A stretch of 11,536 nt of DNA from Streptomyces sp. NRRL F-6676 (GTDB taxonomy: Bacteria > Actinomycetota > Actinomycetes > Streptomycetales > Streptomycetaceae), in the NCBI RefSeq assembly GCF_000725625.1, contig NZ_JOHS01000094.1, positions 1-11,536 of the forward strand. Direction: 5' to 3'. Below are positions 7,369 to 11,536 of this stretch, in pieces (the first letter of the stretch is position 1; each line of letters begins with the position of its first letter). The notes beneath the pieces were generated by a model that worked only from the letters and a program-made list of their open reading frames with translations, did not search any database and had not been told where the DNA came from. Both the position numbers and the translations under genes were made by a program.

Positions 7369-8802
7369 ATGCGGGACCCGCTGTCCATCCTCACCGAAGC
7401 CTTCACGTCCTTCCTCTTCGGGAAGGTCGAGACCACCCGGCTCCCGGTCCGCACCTCCACGGGCCAGGCCCAGGCCGTCTACCTGCCCACCGCCGCCCCC
7501 GGCCTCGGCGACTCCGGTGTGATCATCGGCCGTGAGGTGTACTCCGGGAAGGGCTACATCTACGACCCCTTCCAGCTCTACGGCCAGCAGCTCCCCGCAC
7601 CCCACTGGCTGGTCCTCGGGGAGTCCGGCAACGGCAAGTCGGCCCTCGAGAAGACCTACGTCCTGCGCCAGCTGCGCTTCCGCGACCGCCAGGTCGTCGT
7701 CCTGGACGCCCAGGGCGAGGACGGCGTCGGCGAGTGGAACCTCATCGCCGAGGAGCTGGGCATAACGCCGATCCGTCTGGACCCGGCGGCGGCCCTGAAC
7801 CACGGCATCCGGCTCAACCCGCTGGACCCGTCCATCACCACCACCGGCCAGCTCGCCCTGCTGCGCACCATCATCGAGGTCGCGATGGGCCACGGCCTGG
7901 ACGAGCGCTCCGGCTTCGCCCTCAAGGTCGCACACGCGTACGTCAACGAGACGATCGTCGAGCGTCAGCCGGTCCTCACGGACATCGTGGAGCAGCTCCG
8001 CCACCCGGAACCCGAGTCGGCCGAGGCGATGAACGTCGACCTGGACGACGTACGGGCCTGGGGCCTGGATGTCGCCCTCGTCCTGGACCGCCTGGTCGAC
8101 GGCGACCTGCGCGGCATGTTCGACGGCCCCACCACGGTCGGCATCGACCTGGACGCCCCACTGATCGTCTTCGACCTCTCCCACATCGACCGCAACTCCA
8201 TCGCCATGCCGATCCTCATGGCGATCGTCGGCGTCTGGCTGGAACACACCTGGATCCGCCCCGACCGGAAGAAGCGCATCTTCCTGGTCGAGGAGGCCTG
8301 GCACATCATCAACAGCCCGTTCGTCGCACAGCTGTTCCAGCGCCTGCTCAAGTTCGGCCGCCGGCTCGGCCTGTCCTTCGTGGCGGTCGTCCACCACCTG
8401 TCCGACGTCGTCGACGGCGCGGCGGCCAAGGAGGCCGCGGCCATCCTGAAGATGGCCTCGACCCGCACCATCTACGCCCAGAAGGCCGACGAGGCACGGG
8501 CGACCGGCCGCGTCCTCGGCCTGCCCCGCTGGGCGGTGGAGATCATCCCCACGCTGACGCCCGGCATCGCGGTCTGGGACGTCAACGGCAACGTCCAGGT
8601 CGTCAAGCACCTGATCACCGAGACCGAACGCCCGCTCGTCTTCACCGACCGCGCGATGACCGAGTCCTCCTTCGACCACCCCGAGGACGACGCCCTGCGC
8701 GCCGCCGAACTGGAGGCGGAGGAGCGGGCGGCGGCCTTCATGGAACACCATCTGGGCGAACTGAGCGGCCTCGACGGCTCCTCGGAGTCGACAGTGGCGT
8801 AA
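7369..8802 (+). CDS. cmdB: VirB4-type ATPase motor (ATP-binding protein of cmd-type cluster)
   Basis: A protein of 477 residues with no membrane segment. The Walker A motif is intact at residues 84-91 (GESGNGKS) after HWLVLGESG, and Walker B is at about 303-311 (RIFLVEEAW) with the paired acidic residues. The stretch RLGLSFVAVVHHLSDV (332-347) with its His pair, and the later STRTIYAQ, match the VirB4/TraC/HerA motor family. The usual VirB4 N-terminal region is missing and appears to be supplied by the preceding gene, whose stop lies nine bases upstream. It should hydrolyse ATP to drive assembly or substrate transport at the membrane. The symbol is assigned because S. coelicolor cmdB (SCO4127) is, as I recall, the P-loop member of a six-gene membrane cluster with this order; I cannot confirm this by alignment. 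Confidence 0.85.
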   Translation: MRDPLSILTEAFTSFLFGKVETTRLPVRTSTGQAQAVYLPTAAPGLGDSGVIIGREVYSGKGYIYDPFQLYGQQLPAPHWLVLGESGNGKSALEKTYVLRQLRFRDRQVVVLDAQGEDGVGEWNLIAEELGITPIRLDPAAALNHGIRLNPLDPSITTTGQLALLRTIIEVAMGHGLDERSGFALKVAHAYVNETIVERQPVLTDIVEQLRHPEPESAEAMNVDLDDVRAWGLDVALVLDRLVDGDLRGMFDGPTTVGIDLDAPLIVFDLSHIDRNSIAMPILMAIVGVWLEHTWIRPDRKKRIFLVEEAWHIINSPFVAQLFQRLLKFGRRLGLSFVAVVHHLSDVVDGAAAKEAAAILKMASTRTIYAQKADEARATGRVLGLPRWAVEIIPTLTPGIAVWDVNGNVQVVKHLITETERPLVFTDRAMTESSFDHPEDDALRAAELEAEERAAAFMEHHLGELSGLDGSSESTVA

Positions 8803-8909
8803 AAGAGGGTGAGCGGTGAGCGGGACGGCGCGGGCCTCGGCCCGTCGGCGCCGTCCGGGAGCCGGGCGTGGGCAAGGGCGCGGGAACAGCGGGGAGGCGT
8901 GGACCCGAC

Positions 8910-10628
8910 ATGAGACCGGGAGACCGCGGTCACCAGCAGGGCGGACAGTACGACGACGGCAACGCGAACGGCGGCCGGGGCGGCGTCCCGGACGGGCTGC
9001 TCATAGGGCTTCTGCTGTTCCTGCTCGGCACGACGGTGCTGGTGTGGACGGCCACGGGCCTGTCCGGCCTGTTCACCGCCGGTGGCTGGCCGCACGCCGT
9101 GACGTTCTCGCGCACCCCACTGGCGATGCGGCACCTCATGAGCCACCCGCACGACGTCCGGGGCGCCTGGCCGGACACCCCGGCGGACCAGCTCTCGGGG
9201 TACGGGCTGTTCTGGGGCCTGTTCATCGCCCAGCTGATGATCCTCTTCGTCCTGACGGTGTTCGTCATGGGCACGTTGACGAGATGGCGAGCGGTACGGG
9301 CCCGGCGGCGGGCGATGCGCGGGGTGGCGCCGGAGGCGCCGCAGGCGCGGGGAGAGCGGACGGAGCCGTTGGGGCCGGGGGAGCAGGCGGCTGCTTCGGG
9401 GCAGACGGGGCTCGCGTGGCCGGTGGAGCAGGCGGGGCCTGTGGGGCCTGTGGGGCCTGTGGGGCCTGCTGGGCCTCCGGCGCAGGTGCCTGCGCAGCCG
9501 CCTGTGCCAGTGGGGCAGACGACGCCGACCCCGCCGCCGCTGCCGGCTGCTCCTCCGGGCCCCGGTGTGCCGGCACCACGTCCAGCGGTGGACGACAGAG
9601 CGACGGCAGGGAACGACAGCGCGGCGACGCCGGGCCCCGGAGCTTCGGGACCCACGGCGCCGGGCCCGGTCCCCGCCGCGGCGACCGCGCCCGGCGGCTG
9701 GGAGCACCCCTCGGTCCTCCTCGGCCACGCCGATTCCCGGCGCCCCGCGGCCGTCCAGGCCGTACGGGACGCCGCGGGCCCCGCCGTCGTCGTCACCTCG
9801 GACCCCGCACTGTGGGCGGAGACCAAGGACGCCCGCACCAAGCTCGGTCCCGTCCTCCTCTACGACCCCTCACACCTGTGCGACACCCCGGCCCGGCTCC
9901 ACTGGTCCCCCTCGGCCGGCTGCGAGGAGAAGGCGACGGCGAAGGCCCGCGCGGAAGCCCTGCTCGCCCCCGTCCGCCCCACCGCCAAGATGGACCAGGC
10001 CCTCGCGGACACCGCCGAGACCCTGCTGCGCTGCTATCTGCACGCCGCCGCGGTGGACGGCCGCACCGTCCGCCACCTCCACCGCTGGGCCCAGGGCACC
10101 GGCGTCCAGGAAGCCGTACGGGCACTGCGGACGAATCCCAAGGCGTCGCCCGGCACGGCCGGCGAACTCGAGGCCGCCCTCACCTCGCACCCCGACCGCC
10201 GTGACATGGCACAGGAGTTGACGGCTCGCGCACTGTCCTCACTGTTCACGGTCAATATCCGCGAGGCCTGCACTCCCAACCGAAGTGACGCCCTCGCCTT
10301 GGATTCCTTCGTCAACGAAGGGGGAACGCTTTATGTGGTCGGTGAACCCATCGAGGACCCCAGGCAGCATCCCGGCGCGATGCCCCTGCTGACGGCCCTC
10401 GTCGCACACGTGGTCGAGCGCGGCCGCCGCATGGCCGAACGGTCATCCGCCGGTCGCCTCGACCCACCACTTGCCCTCGTCCTGGAGGATGTGGCGGCGG
10501 TGGCCCCCCTTCCCCAGCTGCCGGAGCTCCTGGACACGGGGGCCGACCGCGGCCTCCCCACCCTGGCCCTGCTCCGCTCCCGCGAGCAACTCCGCTCCCG
10601 CTGGCCGCGCTATCAGCTCCCGGTGTAG
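8910..10628 (+). CDS. TraG/VirD4 coupling-protein-like membrane protein lacking a Walker A motif (cmd-type cluster)
   Basis: A protein of 572 residues from ATG 8910 (MRPGDRGHQQGGQY; GGGGAGG twelve bases upstream). An in-frame GTG at 8868 is the only alternative. Two membrane helices at 27-55 and 98-121 flank an external loop, as in VirD4/TraG proteins. A Pro/Gly/Ala-rich linker (138-263) includes a collagen-like GPV tract. The C-terminal part follows the TraG pattern: SVLLGHADSRRPAAVQ where GPTxSGKT is expected, then VVVTSDPALWAETKDAR, LGPVLLYDP, and late PPLALVLEDVAAVAPLPQLP in place of the Walker B LDEAANIAPLP. The P-loop Gly/Lys/Thr residues are absent and the acidic pair is ED. The protein ends soon after LLRSREQLRSRWP, where classical TraG proteins continue. 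It may be a non-catalytic adaptor. Probably cmdA (SCO4126) by position. Confidence 0.75.
   Translation: MRPGDRGHQQGGQYDDGNANGGRGGVPDGLLIGLLLFLLGTTVLVWTATGLSGLFTAGGWPHAVTFSRTPLAMRHLMSHPHDVRGAWPDTPADQLSGYGLFWGLFIAQLMILFVLTVFVMGTLTRWRAVRARRRAMRGVAPEAPQARGERTEPLGPGEQAAASGQTGLAWPVEQAGPVGPVGPVGPAGPPAQVPAQPPVPVGQTTPTPPPLPAAPPGPGVPAPRPAVDDRATAGNDSAATPGPGASGPTAPGPVPAAATAPGGWEHPSVLLGHADSRRPAAVQAVRDAAGPAVVVTSDPALWAETKDARTKLGPVLLYDPSHLCDTPARLHWSPSAGCEEKATAKARAEALLAPVRPTAKMDQALADTAETLLRCYLHAAAVDGRTVRHLHRWAQGTGVQEAVRALRTNPKASPGTAGELEAALTSHPDRRDMAQELTARALSSLFTVNIREACTPNRSDALALDSFVNEGGTLYVVGEPIEDPRQHPGAMPLLTALVAHVVERGRRMAERSSAGRLDPPLALVLEDVAAVAPLPQLPELLDTGADRGLPTLALLRSREQLRSRWPRYQLPV
9434..9469 (+). repeat. 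Tandem 9-base repeat coding for a collagen-like Gly-Pro-Val tract
   Basis: Three exact copies of ggggcctgt (9434-9460) and a fourth with one change (9461-9469), followed by a partial unit. In frame they encode GPVGPVGPVGPAGPP, within the disordered linker of the coupling-like protein. Perfect tandem units of this kind are prone to slippage and length change. Confidence 0.85.
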
Positions 10629-11182
10629 CCGCCGCCGACCGGCCGCCGCATGACGAACTCCCGCTCACGGTGGCCGGTGTCACCGGGCACGGGACCTGTC
10701 ACACCGGTGGGCACGAACCCGGCCTTCCGGTAGAACGCCTCCGCCCGCCCGTTGTCCTCATGCACGAACAGCCGCACGCGGTGCAGCCCCATCCTCCACG
10801 ACCACTCCAGCGCGGCATCGAACAACGCCCCCGCCAGACCGCTACCACGCTGCTCCGGCCGCACGAAGACGCCGACCAGGTGCCCCTGGTCGCGCTCCAC
10901 GACCTGCCCGAGGAAGTCCTCCGTCCCGGCCGCCTCCACCATCACGGTCACCGAACCGTCCCACTCACCGTCGGGTCCCTCGGCGATGAACTGCTGCCGC
11001 TCAAGCGCCCCTTCCGCCGCGGTCGCCGTCCGCTCCTGCCAGTAGGCATCCGGCCTCGCGACGGCGTTCTCGTACGTCTCCAGAAAGGCGAGATGAGCCA
11101 GCGGGTCCCGCAACGCCTCGAGCCGCAACCGCTTCACAGCCGGCCACTCGTCGGTACGTATGGGTCGGATCACGTGCTTCAT
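10613..11182 (-). CDS. GNAT-family N-acetyltransferase
   Basis: A protein of 189 residues starting MKHVIRPIRTDEWPAVKRLR. The acetyl-CoA pyrophosphate-binding motif of GNAT enzymes is clear at residues 103-120 (VGVFVRPEQRGSGLAGAL, with the QRGSGLA core), followed by the helix ALEWSWRMGLHRVRLFV and the NGRAEAFYRKAGF motif (144-156). Length fits a single GNAT domain; the substrate (amine, peptide or drug) cannot be told. ATG 11182 is chosen because the frame upstream runs back into the terminator and 5S gene. No Shine-Dalgarno site lies before it, and a TAGCGT box seven bases upstream suggests a leaderless transcript. Its 3' end overlaps the convergent coupling-like gene by 16 bases. Confidence 0.9.
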   Translation of the reverse strand: MKHVIRPIRTDEWPAVKRLRLEALRDPLAHLAFLETYENAVARPDAYWQERTATAAEGALERQQFIAEGPDGEWDGSVTVMVEAAGTEDFLGQVVERDQGHLVGVFVRPEQRGSGLAGALFDAALEWSWRMGLHRVRLFVHEDNGRAEAFYRKAGFVPTGVTGPVPGDTGHREREFVMRRPVGGGYTGS

Positions 11183-11189
11183 GACGGCC

Positions 11190-11195
11190 ACGCTA
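11190..11195 (-). promoter_or_regulatory. Possible -10 box for a leaderless acetyltransferase transcript
   Basis: On the minus strand TAGCGT ends seven bases before the acetyltransferase ATG, the placement typical of leaderless Streptomyces genes (TANNNT about seven bases before the start codon). The region 17-18 bases upstream reads only TTTCTT-like, so the -35 match is weak. Confidence 0.35.
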
Positions 11196-11223
11196 CCTGG
11201 AAGCAATGCCTGAAGAAACGCAA

Positions 11224-11262
11224 AAAAGCCCCTGTACCGGATCACCCGGTACAGGGGCTTTT
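11224..11262 (-). terminator. Strong intrinsic terminator of the rrn operon, palindromic
   Basis: Bases 11224-11240 and 11246-11262 form a perfect 17-bp stem (AAAAGCCCCTGTACCGG and its complement) around the 5-base loop 11241-11245. Read on the minus strand the stem is followed by a run of six U in total, starting about nine bases after the 5S end, as expected for the end of an rRNA operon. On the plus strand it also ends in four U, so it could act in both directions and shield the rrn operon from rightward transcription. Confidence 0.92.
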
Positions 11263-11270
11263 CTACAAGT

Positions 11271-11358
11271 ATTGTTCGGCGGTGTCCTACTCTCCCACAG
11301 GGTCCCCCCTGCAGTACCATGTAACCGGGCGTTTCCCCTACGCTATGACCACCGAAAC
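11271..11358 (-). rRNA. rrf: 5S rRNA gene with internal deletion of about 34 nucleotides
   Basis: On the minus strand the sequence begins GTTTCGGTGGTCATAGCG and ends GGACACCGCCGAACAAT, both characteristic of Streptomyces 5S rRNA. The terminal helix (UUCGGUGGU with ACCGCCGAA) is intact. The gene is only 88 nucleotides instead of about 120: after CCCGGTTACAT it jumps directly to GGTACTGCAGG at the junction 11320/11321. The segment normally between them (beginning TCCGAACCCGGAAGC and ending in GCGCCGAT, from memory) is missing. That removes loop C with the 3' strand of helix III and the 3' strand of helix II, so a normal 5S fold and function are unlikely. A 2-base AT flanks the lost segment on both sides. 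It is either a defective copy among several rrn operons or an assembly fault. Confidence 0.85.
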
Positions 11359-11468
11359 CCTAATGGTTTCGAGCGAACAAGCACACTTTTCAATTGAAGA
11401 GTAGCGTTCAGCTCTCTGCCGACAACTGTTCGTTGTCTCAGAACTTACACAGTGGACGCGAGCAACTG
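11359..11468 (-). other. 23S-5S spacer of the rrn operon
   Basis: About 110 bases between the inferred 23S end and the 5S start. It contains a perfect 6-bp hairpin (GACAAC and GTTGTC around a 5-base loop) at 11421-11437 and a 10-base perfect palindrome TTCAATTGAA at 11389-11398. Both are plausible pre-rRNA processing structures. No tRNA is present. Confidence 0.7.
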
Positions 11469-11536
11469 AGGACAAGCCCTCGGCCTATTAGTACCAGTCA
11501 ACTCCACCGGTCACCCGGCTTCCATATCTGGCCTAT
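11469..11536 (-). rRNA. rrl: 23S rRNA gene, 3' end (partial, cut by window edge)
   Basis: The minus strand reads ATAGGCCAGATATGGAAGCC, then GGAGTTGACTGGTACTAATA, then GGCCGAGGGCTTGTCCTC, the conserved 3' terminus of actinobacterial 23S rRNA. The exact mature end, near 11469, is estimated by analogy with the E. coli terminus that pairs with the 23S 5' end. Only about 68 nucleotides are inside the window. Confidence 0.9.

Noticed and set aside
8816..8909. GTG at 8816 with a good GAGGGTG site, as start of the coupling-like gene
   Set aside because: It is out of frame with the membrane protein, and a stop codon (8817-8819) lies in the correct frame, so only 8868 or 8910 can start it. A short leader peptide is possible but unsupported.
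9265..9579. Minus-strand open frame rich in APQAP repeats
   Set aside because: It is the antisense image of the Gly-Pro-Val repeat and linker of the coupling-like gene.
3007..10628. Integrated conjugative element or plasmid transfer region
   Set aside because: No relaxase, TraB/FtsK-type translocase, integrase, attachment-site duplication or replication gene was seen, and the flanks are ordinary chromosomal genes and an rrn operon.
11183..11320. N-terminal extension of the acetyltransferase to 11320
   Set aside because: It would translate through the rrn terminator and the 5S gene.

Overview
The window looks like chromosomal DNA from a Streptomyces species or a close relative. It has very high G+C, coding frames dominated by G/C third positions, GGAGG-type ribosome binding sites, and Streptomyces-type 5S and 23S rRNA sequence at the right end. 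No transposase, integrase, relaxase, tRNA or CRISPR array was seen.

Left arm (1-2266, minus strand). A leftward operon encodes small type VII secretion (ESX/WXG100)-like proteins: a 110-aa WXG100-like protein with FNG in place of WXG, a ~103-aa ESAT-6-like protein, a ~130-aa protein resembling the DUF6507 family, and a larger putative secreted effector that runs off the left edge. The effector reading frame carries two separate +1 shifts, each in a run of C, so it is either a decaying gene or a sequencing artefact. Its visible end is a repetitive LPEG/LPDG segment.

Centre (2267-3006). About 740 bases with no credible gene separate the leftward operon from a rightward one, and should hold the promoters of both.

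Centre-right (3007-10628, plus strand). Six genes in one direction resemble the membrane core of a type IV secretion/conjugation machine: a two-helix VirB2-like small protein, a single-pass VirB8/TcpC-like protein, a polytopic VirB6/TrbL-like protein, an SCO6880-like protein (two helices plus a VirB4 N-terminal-like domain), a separate VirB4-type ATPase motor, and a TraG/VirD4-like protein without a recognisable Walker A motif. Gene number, order and the position of the P-loop protein match, from memory, the S. coelicolor cmdABCDEF cluster (SCO4126-SCO4131), which affects differentiation and antibiotic production. No relaxase or origin of transfer is present, so a housekeeping secretion or chromosome-related role is more likely than conjugation.

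Right end (10613-11536, minus strand). A GNAT acetyltransferase gene converges on the cluster with overlapping 3' ends. Beyond it lie a very strong hairpin terminator, a 5S rRNA gene lacking about 34 central nucleotides, and the 3' end of a 23S rRNA gene. This is the distal part of a leftward rrn operon.

The most notable points are the internally deleted 5S gene, the coupling-type protein that seems to have lost its nucleotide-binding motifs, and the divergent pairing of a type IV-like machine with type VII-like small proteins.
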